NCBI RefSeq assembly: GCF_022637395.1
Contig: NZ_CP093337.1
Coordinates: 1,162,001-1,226,000, forward strand
Reading direction: 5' to 3'
Length of the DNA: 64,000 bases
Source of the DNA: Shinella sp. H4-D48
Lineage (GTDB): Bacteria; Pseudomonadota; Alphaproteobacteria; Rhizobiales; Rhizobiaceae
Of this stretch, positions 41,889 through 51,213 are shown piece by piece (position 1 is the first letter of the stretch; the number at the start of each line of letters is the position of its first letter). The position numbers and the translations under genes were made by a program. The notes beneath the pieces were generated by a model that saw only the letters and a program-made list of their open reading frames with translations, made no database searches and was not told the DNA's origin.

Positions 41889-42154
41889 TGCATGCGGGTC
41901 TTCAGAAGGTCCATCAACTTGCCGTTCCGCGGCAGCGTGGCACGTCCCAGAAGGCGATGAGATCGGCGGCGAGGGGCCGTGATGGGAAGCGTGGTGGCGA
42001 GGCTGAGGCTAAGCAGGTCCGACCGGAGTTTGTGGGCATTGATCACCGAAGAAGGGCTTTCGCCCCTTTGGAACGGGATGAGCGCACTTTCCGGGTGAAG
42101 TCAGCCGATTTCAGGCGGCGTAATGGCAGGGTGTTTGTTTCGCCGTTATGCTCG

Positions 42155-42183
42155 AAAGAAAAAGCCGGCCAAGAGGCCGGCTC
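42155..42183 (-). terminator. Rho-independent terminator after the L,D-transpeptidase gene
   Basis: On the minus strand, stem GAGCCGGCC / GGCCGGCT with a short loop, followed by TTTTTCTTTC, about 25 bases after the stop codon at 42206. Confidence 0.92.
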
Positions 42184-42205
42184 GTTTCCGTTGCTTCCCG
42201 ATCCG

Positions 42206-43621
42206 TCAGTCGACGAATTCGACGGTGACACCGGCGCTGGTCATCTTGGCGAGTTCTGTGGCGTCCCAGTTGGTCAGGCGGATACAGCCGTGGCTCTGGG
42301 TCTTGCCGATCTTCGACGGCTCGGGCGTGCCGTGGATGCCGTAGGTCGGCTTGGAGAGCGCGATCCACACTGTGCCGACAGGGCCGTTCGGGCCGGGCTG
42401 GAGGGTCAGCACCTTGTCGTTGCTGCCCTGCTTGAAATTGATCTTCGGATTGTATGTGTAGCCCGGATTGAGCGCGATGCGCTCGACCGTGACCGTGCCG
42501 GATGGCGAGGGGGTGTCGGCCGAGCCGATGCTGGCCGGATAGGCGGCGATGAGCGTGCCGTTGGCATCATAGGCCAAGACCTGCTTGCGGCCCTTATCGG
42601 CGAGGATCTTGGCGACCTTGCCGGTCTTCGGCTTGCCGATGTCCACGACCTTGACGAGCGTGCCGGGAATGGTGAAGTCCACGCCCGGATTGATCTCCTT
42701 CAGGTAAGCCTCGTCCATATGGAACTTCTCGGCCAGCATTTCCGTGGTCGAGGTGAAGGAGAGGTGCGGCAGGGCCGCCTTGTGGGCATAGTCGTCCGGG
42801 ATCGACGCCACATAGGGGCCGGCCGCGTCGGCGGCGGTGATCTCGTAGGTGGTGAAGGCCATGCCGCCGGACAGGCGCAGGCGTTCCAGGATGTCGTCGG
42901 TATTGTTCGGGTCGAGCGTTTCGCCCGTCGCGTTCTGCCACGCCTCTATGGCCTTGGTGACGTTCGAGCCCTTCTTTCCGTCGATGACGCCCGGCGAGAA
43001 GCCCTCACGGTCGAGGAAAACCTGGAGCGCCGTGACCTCGTTGGACGACATCTTGCCGAGCGCCGTGGCGGGCGCGAATTTCGGGCCGGGCACGAACTCC
43101 TGGTTGGGATCTGCCGGCAGCGCGGCCATGTCGTCGTTGTTGTTGAATTCGGGCAGGGCCTGCGAGCCGCCGAAATCGGCATCGGGGAGCTGCTGGCGCT
43201 CGATGTCGCCCGGCAGCGCCTCGCGCATCTCCGGCACGGATCCAGTCGTTACGTCGTCGCCATAGTCCGAGCCGGGTGCCGGCGGAAAGTATTCAGGGTT
43301 GGTTTCGTCATAGCCGCGCACCGGGCGATAGCGGTCGCGACGGGGGCGATAATCATCGCCGCGGGCGAAGTAGCGGTCGGCCGGCATGGCGGTGGCGATG
43401 ACGTCACCCCACGAATCGACCAGCACCGAGCGGCCGCGATTGTCACGCGTCCAGCGGACGCTGCCATCGTTGGGGACATAGTCGAGAATGTCGCCATCAG
43501 GCGAAACGAGAACCGTATCGCGGGGCAGCTGGTGCTGTTGCGCGGCGGCGGGCAGGGTGGCGATTCCGAGAGCGGAGATCGCGGTAATAAGCGAAATGCT
43601 TGATTTCAATATCGATTTCAC
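42206..43621 (-). CDS. L,D-transpeptidase with peptidoglycan-binding regions (YkuD/ErfK family)
   Basis: This 471-residue exported enzyme cross-links peptidoglycan stems. A signal peptide (residues about 1-28, ending PAAAQQ) is followed by a tyrosine- and arginine-rich linker, a PG_binding_1-like repeat (VTALQVFLDREGFSPGVIDG, about 185-240) and a LysM-like stretch (FHMDEAYLKEINPGVDFTIPGTLVKV, about 285-320). The YkuD domain is at about 330-471, with HGTPEPSKIGKTQSHGCIRL carrying the catalytic Cys near 450. It has its own terminator. It is longer than the L,D-transpeptidase at 22872 and not its close paralogue. Confidence 0.9.
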   Translation of the reverse strand: MKSILKSSISLITAISALGIATLPAAAQQHQLPRDTVLVSPDGDILDYVPNDGSVRWTRDNRGRSVLVDSWGDVIATAMPADRYFARGDDYRPRRDRYRPVRGYDETNPEYFPPAPGSDYGDDVTTGSVPEMREALPGDIERQQLPDADFGGSQALPEFNNNDDMAALPADPNQEFVPGPKFAPATALGKMSSNEVTALQVFLDREGFSPGVIDGKKGSNVTKAIEAWQNATGETLDPNNTDDILERLRLSGGMAFTTYEITAADAAGPYVASIPDDYAHKAALPHLSFTSTTEMLAEKFHMDEAYLKEINPGVDFTIPGTLVKVVDIGKPKTGKVAKILADKGRKQVLAYDANGTLIAAYPASIGSADTPSPSGTVTVERIALNPGYTYNPKINFKQGSNDKVLTLQPGPNGPVGTVWIALSKPTYGIHGTPEPSKIGKTQSHGCIRLTNWDATELAKMTSAGVTVEFVD

Positions 43622-43850
43622 GATCTTAACCTGCCAGACTGCATATATCGCGCGGACGGAACACTTGAATTCAGACCTTAATATGGAAAATCTGAATCGA
43701 TGGTGAACGTAACGTCAACGCATCGTGCAAATAGTTGTTACCAATGCTGTGAGCCGCCGGAAATATGCGAGCCTCCACGCGCGGCCGGTGGTGTTGCGTG
43801 ACCGTTCGCTCTAGCATCTCGTCCTCCTCAATCCCTGGCCGGAGCCACTG

Positions 43851-44705
43851 ATGACCTTTGCCCTCACCGCCTCGACGGAAGACCAGGCCTTTTGTCTTGA
43901 GCTGACGCCGCAATCGGCACTCGATGTCGGCACCGCCGTGTTTCATGGCGTGGACATCACTCCAGGCACGGCCATACCGTCTGACGGCGATCCTCGTATC
44001 GATAAAGCGCTACCCGGCTTTTTGTTCACATGCGGGCCTGATCACATCCGCCACCCCGTGCCGGTGGAGGGGGCGACGGCCGGCCGTCGCTACCCGTTGC
44101 ACGGGTCGCTGCCCTCCCATCCTGCCCGCGATATCCAGATCGAGGCGGACGAGGACGAGGTGGTCTGCGAGGGACAGGTCGATGTTGGGCTGGCGCATGG
44201 CGGGGCGGCGACGCTGTCGCGCCGCTGGCGGGCCGACCGGCTGACCGGCCACATCACGCTTGATGATCTCGTGACGAACACCGGTGAAACGTCCTGGCCG
44301 CCGTTCGCGATGTACCACATCAATTTCGGCACGGGGCTATTCGATGCCGATACGCGATTGACCGGCGCCATGCTGCCCGGCGGCAGCGTGCCGTGGCGCT
44401 TCGAGGAAGGCGACATGCGGATCTTCTGCGTGTCGGCTGCGGACACGGCTGAGCATGGCTGGGCCGAGATATCGGTCGGGCCGATCGCCGCGCTGGGCGG
44501 GCGCAGCGTGCATATCCGGTTCCAGACTGATACGCTGCCCTGGCTTCAGGTGTGGCGCAACCAGTCGCCGGGATGCGCGGTGCTCGGCATCGAGCCGGTA
44601 TCCCATCGCCTTGCTGCGCGCGAAGAGTTGATCGCAAGCGGCGAGGCGCCGGACTTCGCGCGCGGCGAAAGCATCGGTTATGCACTCTCCTTCGAGGTGC
44701 GCTAG
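43851..44705 (+). CDS. DUF4432 / aldose 1-epimerase-like protein
   Basis: This 284-residue beta-sandwich protein resembles the galactose mutarotase superfamily. The N-terminal half contains RYPLHGSLPSHPARDI, where the HG could match an active-site His, and ITLDDLVTNTGETSWPPFAMYHINFG, a stretch typical of sugar mutarotase-like proteins. Its substrate is unknown, and neighbours give no pathway. The gene starts with the ATG at 43851 without a strong ribosome-binding site. Confidence 0.7.
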   Translation: MTFALTASTEDQAFCLELTPQSALDVGTAVFHGVDITPGTAIPSDGDPRIDKALPGFLFTCGPDHIRHPVPVEGATAGRRYPLHGSLPSHPARDIQIEADEDEVVCEGQVDVGLAHGGAATLSRRWRADRLTGHITLDDLVTNTGETSWPPFAMYHINFGTGLFDADTRLTGAMLPGGSVPWRFEEGDMRIFCVSAADTAEHGWAEISVGPIAALGGRSVHIRFQTDTLPWLQVWRNQSPGCAVLGIEPVSHRLAAREELIASGEAPDFARGESIGYALSFEVR

Positions 44706-44775
44706 CGCATATGATTGACGCTCCCGCGGCACAGGCTTAAACGGTGAGCGCATCTTTTTTGGAAAGGACACGTCC

Positions 44776-45114
44776 ATGGATATCCGCGAGATCAACGACG
44801 AATATTCCGTTTCCGGCCAGATCACGGTCGAGGACCTCGACGCGATCGCCGCCATGGGATTCAAGTCCATCGTCTGCCACCGCCCTGACCATGAGGAAGC
44901 CGGCCAGCCGGAATTTTCCGCGATTGCCGCGCGCGCCAGCGAACTCGGCATCGAAACGGCGCATGTGCCTGTGGGCCCGATGGGCGTGACGCCGGAGGCG
45001 GTCAGGGGGATGGTCGACGCGCTCGACGAACTGCCGCGCCCCATGCTCGGCTATTGCCGCTCTGGCATGCGCTCGACGAAGACCTACGAACAGACCCAGC
45101 ATATTCGCGGCTGA
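44776..45114 (+). CDS. DUF442 / TIGR01244-family phosphatase or sulfurtransferase-like protein
   Basis: This 112-residue protein has the DUF442 fold, related to dual-specificity phosphatases. ISDEY/INDEYSVSGQI opens the domain, and the active-site loop CRSGMRS sits near residue 95 with the nucleophilic Cys. In related proteins this domain is fused to a persulfide dioxygenase or works near sulfide-oxidising genes (Blh, CstA-like). Here it stands alone. Sulfur from the thiohydantoin desulfurase elsewhere in the window could need such enzymes, but there is no direct link. A AAAGGA site precedes the ATG. Confidence 0.75.
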   Translation: MDIREINDEYSVSGQITVEDLDAIAAMGFKSIVCHRPDHEEAGQPEFSAIAARASELGIETAHVPVGPMGVTPEAVRGMVDALDELPRPMLGYCRSGMRSTKTYEQTQHIRG

Positions 45115-45129
45115 CGCGCGCGGGTGAGG

Positions 45130-45183
45130 GCAGTCCCCCATCCGCCTTCCGGCGCCTTCTCCCCGCAAGCGGGGCGAAGGGGC
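45130..45183. repeat. Partial RIME-type palindromic repeat
   Basis: CCCCCATCCGCCTTCCGGCGCCTTCTCCCC...GGGGCGAAGGGG is one arm of the element seen complete at 10949-11068. It lies between convergent genes and may be an eroded or half copy. Confidence 0.7.
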
Positions 45184-45258
45184 ATACCGAACCGGTTTCC
45201 AGAACCATCACCTATGCAAGGGAATGGCCATCGGGATGCGGGGCCTCCGGCCGTGCGG

Positions 45259-46908
45259 TTATTTTCCGCCCCGGATATCCGAGAGCGTGCGCATGGGCGT
45301 GATCGCTTCCGGGTCGAGTTTCACCTCGATGATCGCCGGCTTGCCGCTGGCGCGCGCGCGCAGGAAGGCTGGCGCGAAGTCTTCCGTCTTCTCCACCGTC
45401 TCGCCGTGGCCGCCATAGGCTATGGCGAGCGCCGCAAAGTCCGGGTTGGTGAGGTCGGTGGCGCTCACGCGGCCGGGGTATTCCCGCTCCTGATGCATGC
45501 GGATCGTGCCGTAGATGCCGTTGTTGACGACGACGGTGATGATCGGCAGACCGTAGCGCACGGCTGTCGCGAATTCCTGACCGTGCATCATGAAGCAGCC
45601 GTCACCGGCAAAGCAGACGACTTCGCGCTCGGGAAAGAGCTGCTTGGCGGCGACTGCCGCCGGCAGGCCATAGCCCATGGAGCCTGAGGTCGGCGCGGCC
45701 TGCGTTGCGAAACGGCGGAAGCGATGAAAGCGATGCACCCACGTCGCGTAGTTGCCCGCGCCATTGGAGAAGATCGTGTCCTCGGGCGTGTTTTCCTCGA
45801 TCCAGGCCATGATAGGGCCCATCTGGACGTCGCCCGGGCCTACCATCGGCGGTGTCGACCATTTCAGATAGGCCTCATGCATGGCTGCCGTGCGGGCGGC
45901 CCAGCGCGGGGCGGCTTTCGGGGCGAGGTCATCAAGTGCGGCGACGAAATCGTCGGGTGCGGCGCAGATGGCGAGGTCCGGACGGTAGACACGGCCGAGT
46001 TCGGACGGATCGGGATAAACATGGACCAGCGTTTGCTGCGGGTAGGGGCTTTGCAGCAGACTATAGGTAGACGAGGGCATTTCCGAATAGCGGCCGCCGA
46101 GGAGAACGAAGAGGTCGGCCTCGCGGATTTCCTTGCCCAACACCGGGTTGATGCCGATGCCGGAATCGCCGGCATAATTGGGGTGCTGGTGGTCGAACAG
46201 CATCTGCCGGCGGAACGAGCAGGATACCGGCAGCGACCAGCGCTCGGCGAAGGCGGTGAAATCCGCAACGCTTTTCTGCGACCAGCGCGTGCCGCCGAGA
46301 ATGACGATCGGGCGCTCGGCCTTTTCGAGCAGGGCGGCAAGTTCGGCCATCTGTTTTGGGCCGGGATGGGCCTCCACCGGCATATAGGCCTTTGCGTCCA
46401 CGGTCTCGACCGCGTCCCTCAGCATATCTTCGGGCAGCGCAAGCACGACTGGGCCGGGGCGGCCCGAGGTCGCGACGGCAAAGGCGCGGGTGACGAATTC
46501 CGGGATGCGACGGGCGTCATCGATCTCCGCCACCCATTTCGCCACCTCGGTAAAGGCGCGGCGATATTCGACCTCCTGAAAGGCCTCGCGTTCGCGCGCG
46601 TCGCGCTGCACCTGGCCGATGAACAGGATCATCGGAATGGAATCCTGCCGGGCGATGTGCAGGCCGGCAGAGGCGTTGGTTGCACCGGGGCCCCGCGTGA
46701 CCATACAGATGCCGGGCTCGCCGGTGAGCCGGCCCCAGCAATCCGCCATCATGGCCGCGCCGCCTTCCTGGCGGCAGACGAGCACGTCGATATCGGTGTC
46801 GTGCAGCGCATCAAGCACGGCGAGATAGCTCTCGCCCGGTACGCAGGCAATGCGTTTTACGCCATTGGCGACGAGGGCGTCGACGATCAGCTGGCCACCG
46901 GTCTTCAT
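45259..46908 (-). CDS. ThDP-dependent enzyme (acetolactate synthase / benzoylformate decarboxylase superfamily)
   Basis: This 549-residue enzyme has the three-domain fold of ThDP decarboxylases and synthases. The Glu that activates ThDP lies in VCRQEGGAAMMADCWGRLTG near residue 47, and the ThDP-Mg motif runs from FAGDGCFMMHGQEF to NNGIYGTIRM near 430-460. It lacks the motifs that would fix it as acetolactate synthase, and no small subunit gene is near. It overlaps the CoA-transferase gene by 4 bases, so the two probably act on one pathway, such as a 2-hydroxy or 2-oxo acid route. Oxalate degradation uses the same family pair, but this protein does not look like a clear oxalyl-CoA decarboxylase. 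Confidence 0.78.
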   Translation of the reverse strand: MKTGGQLIVDALVANGVKRIACVPGESYLAVLDALHDTDIDVLVCRQEGGAAMMADCWGRLTGEPGICMVTRGPGATNASAGLHIARQDSIPMILFIGQVQRDAREREAFQEVEYRRAFTEVAKWVAEIDDARRIPEFVTRAFAVATSGRPGPVVLALPEDMLRDAVETVDAKAYMPVEAHPGPKQMAELAALLEKAERPIVILGGTRWSQKSVADFTAFAERWSLPVSCSFRRQMLFDHQHPNYAGDSGIGINPVLGKEIREADLFVLLGGRYSEMPSSTYSLLQSPYPQQTLVHVYPDPSELGRVYRPDLAICAAPDDFVAALDDLAPKAAPRWAARTAAMHEAYLKWSTPPMVGPGDVQMGPIMAWIEENTPEDTIFSNGAGNYATWVHRFHRFRRFATQAAPTSGSMGYGLPAAVAAKQLFPEREVVCFAGDGCFMMHGQEFATAVRYGLPIITVVVNNGIYGTIRMHQEREYPGRVSATDLTNPDFAALAIAYGGHGETVEKTEDFAPAFLRARASGKPAIIEVKLDPEAITPMRTLSDIRGGK

Positions 46909-48101
46909 GCGCTTTTCTTTCCGGTTTCAAGGGTTGCGAGTTCGGCCATCACGGCCTCGGTGTGCTCGCCGAGCCGCGGGCTCGGCCGGTCATAGGCGAG
47001 GGGTGTGCCGGAAAAGACGATGGGTGTGCGCACGCCGGGAATGATATTGCCGTCGGCGTCCGGCAGGTCGATGCGCAAACCGCGTGCCTTGACCTGCGGA
47101 TCGTCGAAGGTCTCCGCAATAGAGTTGATCGGGCCGGCGGGCACGCCGTCCCGCTCGCAGGCGGCTAGCAGCTCGGTCTTGGCGATCGTGGCCGTCGCGG
47201 CGGTGACACGGCGGCGCACGTCGTCGCGGTGGGCGACGCGCGCGCGGTTGGTGGCGAAGCGCTCGTCGTCCGCCATGCCCTCGAGCTTCAGGATGTTGCA
47301 GAGCTTGCGGAACTGCCCGTCATTGCCGACCGCCAGAATGATATGGCCTTCCGCTGTCGACACCACTTCATAGGGCGAGATATTGGGATGGGCGTTGCCC
47401 AGACGCGCCGGCGCCTTGCCGGAAGCGAGGAAATTCATGTTCTGGTTCGCCATGACGGCGGACTGCACGTCGAGCAGCGCCATGTCGATGTGCTGGCCCT
47501 GACCGGTCTTCATGACATGGATGAGGGCGGCCTGAATGGCCGTGACCGCATAGATGCCGGTGAAGATATCCGCTATGGCGACGCCCGCCTTCATCGGCTC
47601 GCCGTCCGGCGCGCCGGTGACCGACATGAAACCCGACATGCCCTGCACGATATAGTCGTAGCCGGCGCGTGCGGCATAGGGACCGTCCTGCCCGAAGCCG
47701 GTGATCGAGCAGTAGATGAGCTTCGGATGCTGTTTTGCGAGGCTCGCAAAGTCGAGCCCGTATTTCACGAGGCCGCCCACCTTGAAGTTTTCGATAACCA
47801 CATCCGCCGTGGCGATGAGGCGGTGAACGGTGTCACGGCCTTCCTCGGTCTTCAGGTCGACGGCGATGGAACGCTTGCCGCGGTTGGTGGAGTGATAATA
47901 GGCGGCAGACAGGTTTTCGCCGTCCTTGCCCATCACGAAGGGCGGCCCCCAGGCGCGGGTGTCGTCGCCGCCATCCGGGTTCTCGATCTTGATGACATCG
48001 GCGCCGAGATCGGCCAGCGTCTGCCCTGCCCAGGGGCCGGCAAGGACCCGTGCCAGTTCGATGACCCTGATGCCGGCAAGCGGCAGGTTCGACTTGTCCA
48101 T
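46905..48101 (-). CDS. CaiB/BaiF-family CoA transferase
   Basis: This 398-residue class III CoA transferase moves CoA between acids. The N-terminus LAGIRVIELARVLAGPWAGQTLADLGADVIKIENPDGGDDTR is the family signature, with the catalytic Asp expected in the RGKRSIAVDLKTEEGR...IENFKVGGLVKYGLDF region. I chose the ATG at 48101, which has GGAGGAG 6 bases before it; a longer frame would add 29 residues. It is cotranscribed with the ThDP enzyme. It is distant from the carnitine array, so a carnitine role is not indicated. Confidence 0.83.
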   Translation of the reverse strand: MDKSNLPLAGIRVIELARVLAGPWAGQTLADLGADVIKIENPDGGDDTRAWGPPFVMGKDGENLSAAYYHSTNRGKRSIAVDLKTEEGRDTVHRLIATADVVIENFKVGGLVKYGLDFASLAKQHPKLIYCSITGFGQDGPYAARAGYDYIVQGMSGFMSVTGAPDGEPMKAGVAIADIFTGIYAVTAIQAALIHVMKTGQGQHIDMALLDVQSAVMANQNMNFLASGKAPARLGNAHPNISPYEVVSTAEGHIILAVGNDGQFRKLCNILKLEGMADDERFATNRARVAHRDDVRRRVTAATATIAKTELLAACERDGVPAGPINSIAETFDDPQVKARGLRIDLPDADGNIIPGVRTPIVFSGTPLAYDRPSPRLGEHTEAVMAELATLETGKKSA

Positions 48102-48263
48102 GGTGCACTCCTCCGCGACGGGCGCATGCATGCCCAACGGGCTTTCAGCCTGTTTTCCCTTGGATAACAAAAAGCCTGCAGGCCGCATAGCGGCGGGGGC
48201 GCGGCAGATGATGACGGCTCAGACTGAGTTGATGCCTGGTGCGCGCGCCGCATTTTACTTTCG

Positions 48264-49208
48264 TCAGATCGGCGTGTTGACCGTCGGGATGGTTGCGGTC
48301 TTGCCGACCTGGCGTTCGCGCCAGATGACATAGAGGCCCGAGCTGATGATGATGGCGATGCCGAGCCACTTGATGGCATCCGGCAGATGATCGAACACCC
48401 ACCAGCCGAGCACCGTCGCCGAGACGATCTCCAGATATTGCAGCGGCGCGAGTGTCGAGGCCGGCGCGGAGCGGTAGGCATAGACCCCGAGCACGCCGGC
48501 AATGGTGGCGGCGATCGCGGCGCCGGCAATATAAAGCGTATTCGTCATATCGGGCATGACAGGGGTCAGCATGCCGATGCCGAGGTAGCCGCCAACGGCG
48601 AGCAGCAGGCCGGAGAACAGCGCGCCCCAGAAGCCGGCATAGAACTGCATCGACCACGGATCTTCCTTCTGCGCCACGAGCCGGGTGAGCAAGTAGAAGA
48701 GCGCGATGGAGAATGCCGCGACGACAGGCATCAGCGCGATGAGACCCACTTCCTGCAGGCTGGGTTGGATTACGAGCAGCGAGCCGAAGAAGCCGACGGC
48801 GCAGGCGGTGTAACGCCGCCAGCCGATGGTCTCCTTCAGGACGATCGACCCGAGGATCGTCAGGATGATCGGCTCGACGAAGAAGATGGCGATGGCATCC
48901 GCCACCTCCATGACGGCGAGCGCCGTGACGAAGCTGATCATGGTGATCGCCATCAGCAGACCGCGGGCCGCGTGCAGGCCCATCTTGCGCCAGGTCACAT
49001 CCAGCAGCGTGCCGCGCACCAGGCAGATCGGTGCCAGCACCACCATCTGGAAGAGCAGGCGGACGAAAGTGATCTCGGTGGCCGGCACGGCGGTGACGGC
49101 GAGCTTGGCGAAGATATCGATGACCGGGGAAACCAGCACCGAGAGAACCATGAGCAAGAGGCCGAGGCTCACCTCGTTGCGCAACGGTGTTACGGCAGAC
49201 GTGCTCAT
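48264..49208 (-). CDS. EamA-family (DMT) transporter
   Basis: This 314-residue inner-membrane protein has ten predicted helices in two EamA repeats, including PATEITFVRLLFQMVVLAPI and IFFVEPIILTILGSIVLKETIGWRR. DMT exporters often move amino acids or metabolites. Its start overlaps the hydrolase stop (ATGA). A second EamA transporter lies at 55470-56405. Confidence 0.85.
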   Translation of the reverse strand: MSTSAVTPLRNEVSLGLLLMVLSVLVSPVIDIFAKLAVTAVPATEITFVRLLFQMVVLAPICLVRGTLLDVTWRKMGLHAARGLLMAITMISFVTALAVMEVADAIAIFFVEPIILTILGSIVLKETIGWRRYTACAVGFFGSLLVIQPSLQEVGLIALMPVVAAFSIALFYLLTRLVAQKEDPWSMQFYAGFWGALFSGLLLAVGGYLGIGMLTPVMPDMTNTLYIAGAAIAATIAGVLGVYAYRSAPASTLAPLQYLEIVSATVLGWWVFDHLPDAIKWLGIAIIISSGLYVIWRERQVGKTATIPTVNTPI

Positions 49209-50164
49209 GCGGCTTCGGGGCTCCGGCGTTTCTTTTCCGCCACGCGCCGGCACCAGCCGGCAAAGGCGTCCACGGCCGGGTCGCGCAGGGGCGGGATCTC
49301 GTTCAGTGTCTCGTGGCGCATGCCGGGATAGACGATCATCGTCACGTCCTCAAGCCGTGATTTTTCAAGCCGCGCTGCGAAGGCGCGCGTCGCCTTGCCG
49401 TGGTCCGTCGCCGGATCCTCCCCGCCGCCGACCAGATGGATCGGCAAGGCTTTCGGCAGGCGCCCGAGCCCCTCGGCGGAAGCGCCGGCGAAGGTGACAG
49501 CGAAGATGTCAAGCCACATGGAGACATTCACATCGAAGCCGCAGAGCGGATCGGCGATATAGGCGTCCACCTCGACTGCATCGTGCGACAGCCAGTCGAA
49601 GGGCGTGCGCGCGCCGGCGATGCTTTTGCCCCATGCGCCAAACGTCAGGCGGGGCAGAATGCCGCTCGGCACATCGGACCCTTTCAGCATGCGTTCCGCG
49701 GCCAGCACGACCTGGGCGACCCGCCCGGCCGTCCCCGGTTCCAGGTTGGAATTCCACACGGCCAGCGCATCGATATCGCCCGGATGGGCCTCGGCATAGG
49801 CGAGCGCGAGCAGCCCGCCCATAGAGTGGCCGAAGAGCACGAGGGGCAGGCCCGGATGCCGGCTGATGGTCAGGTCGCGGACCGCGCGCATATCCTCCAG
49901 CACGCGGTCGATGCCGTTCTTCGGCGCAAACTGACCACGCGGCGCATCCCGCGCCGTGGTATGGCCGTGGCCGCGATGATCGTGCGCATAGACGTGGAAG
50001 CCTTCATGCGCCATGCGCGCCGCGAATGCGGCATAGCGCGCGCTGTGTTCGGCAAGGCCATGGCTCAGAAGCAGGATGCCGCGCGCCTTGCCGCGTGCCG
50101 GCGCATGCCGCAACGCAAGCATCGCACCGCTCGGGCTGTTGAGCGTCTGGACTTCGCAAAACAC
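49205..50164 (-). CDS. Alpha/beta hydrolase (monoacylglycerol lipase-like, serine aminopeptidase S33 fold)
   Basis: This 319-residue esterase/lipase-type enzyme has the nucleophile elbow GHSMGG near residue 110, SHGLAEHSARYAAFAARM near 35 and YAHDHRGHGHTTARDAPRGQF near 65. The catalytic Asp and His are in VGGGEDPATDH and GMRHETLNE near 255 and 290. The start is a GTG at 50164, with GGGAGG 8 bases before it; in-frame starts further upstream would run into the next promoter. It overlaps the EamA transporter gene by 4 bases. Confidence 0.82.
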   Translation of the reverse strand: MFCEVQTLNSPSGAMLALRHAPARGKARGILLLSHGLAEHSARYAAFAARMAHEGFHVYAHDHRGHGHTTARDAPRGQFAPKNGIDRVLEDMRAVRDLTISRHPGLPLVLFGHSMGGLLALAYAEAHPGDIDALAVWNSNLEPGTAGRVAQVVLAAERMLKGSDVPSGILPRLTFGAWGKSIAGARTPFDWLSHDAVEVDAYIADPLCGFDVNVSMWLDIFAVTFAGASAEGLGRLPKALPIHLVGGGEDPATDHGKATRAFAARLEKSRLEDVTMIVYPGMRHETLNEIPPLRDPAVDAFAGWCRRVAEKKRRSPEAA

Positions 50165-50339
50165 CGGCCATTCCTCCCGTTTGCCCAGAGGACAACGTGA
50201 TTTCCGCAGGAAAGACAATGGGATGCCGCGTGTAATTTTGGATTCGTTCGCGTTTATCTCGATTTTTGTCCTCTGGGGTTGCATTTTGATGATTTTTGGT
50301 TGCATATGATCTTGTTTTGTTCTCATCGGGGAGCCCGTC

Positions 50340-51104
50340 ATGAAGACGATCGTCACCTTGCCTGCTCAGGTCGCATTATCCCTGCTTATCGTTTGTCTCC
50401 TTGTTCTCGCTCCGCCCGCAGCATGGGCGCAATCCGCGGTCGCGACGGGCGGCACGCGCGAGGTGCTTTCCGTCGGCTGGCAGGCCGGCTACTGTGCGGC
50501 GCGGCCGAAGAGCAAAGGCTGCGCCGGTTTTTCGTCGTCCGGCGATGCGGCACAGCGCTTCTCGCTGGTCGGCCGTTTCCAGCCGCGCAAGAGCTATTGC
50601 GGCATCGAGGCCGGCCTGGCGCAGAAGGCAAAGAAGGGGGCATGGACCGATCTGCCTGAGGTCAGTCTCGCATCGGCGACCAAGGACCGTCTCATGGCCG
50701 CCATGCCGGCTGCGCGATCCGGTTTCGACCGCAGGCTGTGGCTGAAGAGCGGCAGCTGCGTCGCGGCTTCGGCGGAAGCCTACTATACCCGGTCGCTGGA
50801 TCTGCTCGACCAGCTCAACGCATCGCCGGTGTTGACCGTCCTTACCCGCAAGGCCGGCGGCACGGTCACGCTAGCGGAGGTGCGCGCGGCCTTCGACACC
50901 GCCTTTGGCGCGGGGGCCGGCGAGCGTTTCCGTATGACCTGCCGCAAGGCCGGCAACCGCACCGTCGTCACCGGCCTCACCATTGGAATTGCAGCCGGAG
51001 AAGGAACGCTGACAACGCTGATCGCAGGTGCGAAGCCGACGACGTCGCGGTGTACAGAGGGATGGACGGGCATGCCAACGGTCGACCGGGCGTCCTTGCA
51101 ATAA
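50340..51104 (+). CDS. Secreted RNase T2-family protein with both catalytic histidines lost
   Basis: This 254-residue protein has a Sec signal (about 1-30, cut after AAWA). The mature part aligns with bacterial RNase I: VLSVGWQAGYC, the Cys pairs, the C-terminal AAFDTAFG...FRMTCRKAGN and a final TSRCTEGW. In active enzymes the first active-site motif reads LHGLWP and the second (H)E-x-x-KHG-x-C. Here they are LVGRFQP (Val77 for His) and RLWLKSGSC (Leu133 for Glu, Ser137 for His). RNase activity is therefore unlikely. The intact signal, cysteines and frame suggest a retained non-catalytic role, such as nucleic acid or partner binding. A clear ribosome-binding site (GGGGAG) precedes the ATG. 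Confidence 0.82.
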   Translation: MKTIVTLPAQVALSLLIVCLLVLAPPAAWAQSAVATGGTREVLSVGWQAGYCAARPKSKGCAGFSSSGDAAQRFSLVGRFQPRKSYCGIEAGLAQKAKKGAWTDLPEVSLASATKDRLMAAMPAARSGFDRRLWLKSGSCVAASAEAYYTRSLDLLDQLNASPVLTVLTRKAGGTVTLAEVRAAFDTAFGAGAGERFRMTCRKAGNRTVVTGLTIGIAAGEGTLTTLIAGAKPTTSRCTEGWTGMPTVDRASLQ

Positions 51105-51213
51105 GACGTCGGCTTATCGCATGTGGCTTGTATGCGCTGGCTTCAAGAGATTGCCGCGGGCGGATAATTCGCCTACATAGCGGGCAAATTTGTCCGACCC
51201 GGAGCGCGTTTGC

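Larger units (their letters stand above)
41842..42205. other. 364-base convergent intergenic region with two terminators
   Basis: The chemoreceptor gene and the L,D-transpeptidase gene converge here. It contains one terminator for each strand (41858-41888 and 42155-42183). The roughly 260 bases between them hold no open frame with a ribosome-binding site that I can support. Confidence 0.5.

Noticed and set aside
46905-48101. Carnitine CoA-transferase (CaiB) as part of the carnitine pathway.
   Set aside because: It lies 35 kb from the carnitine array, is coupled to a ThDP enzyme, and the array has its own CoA ligase.
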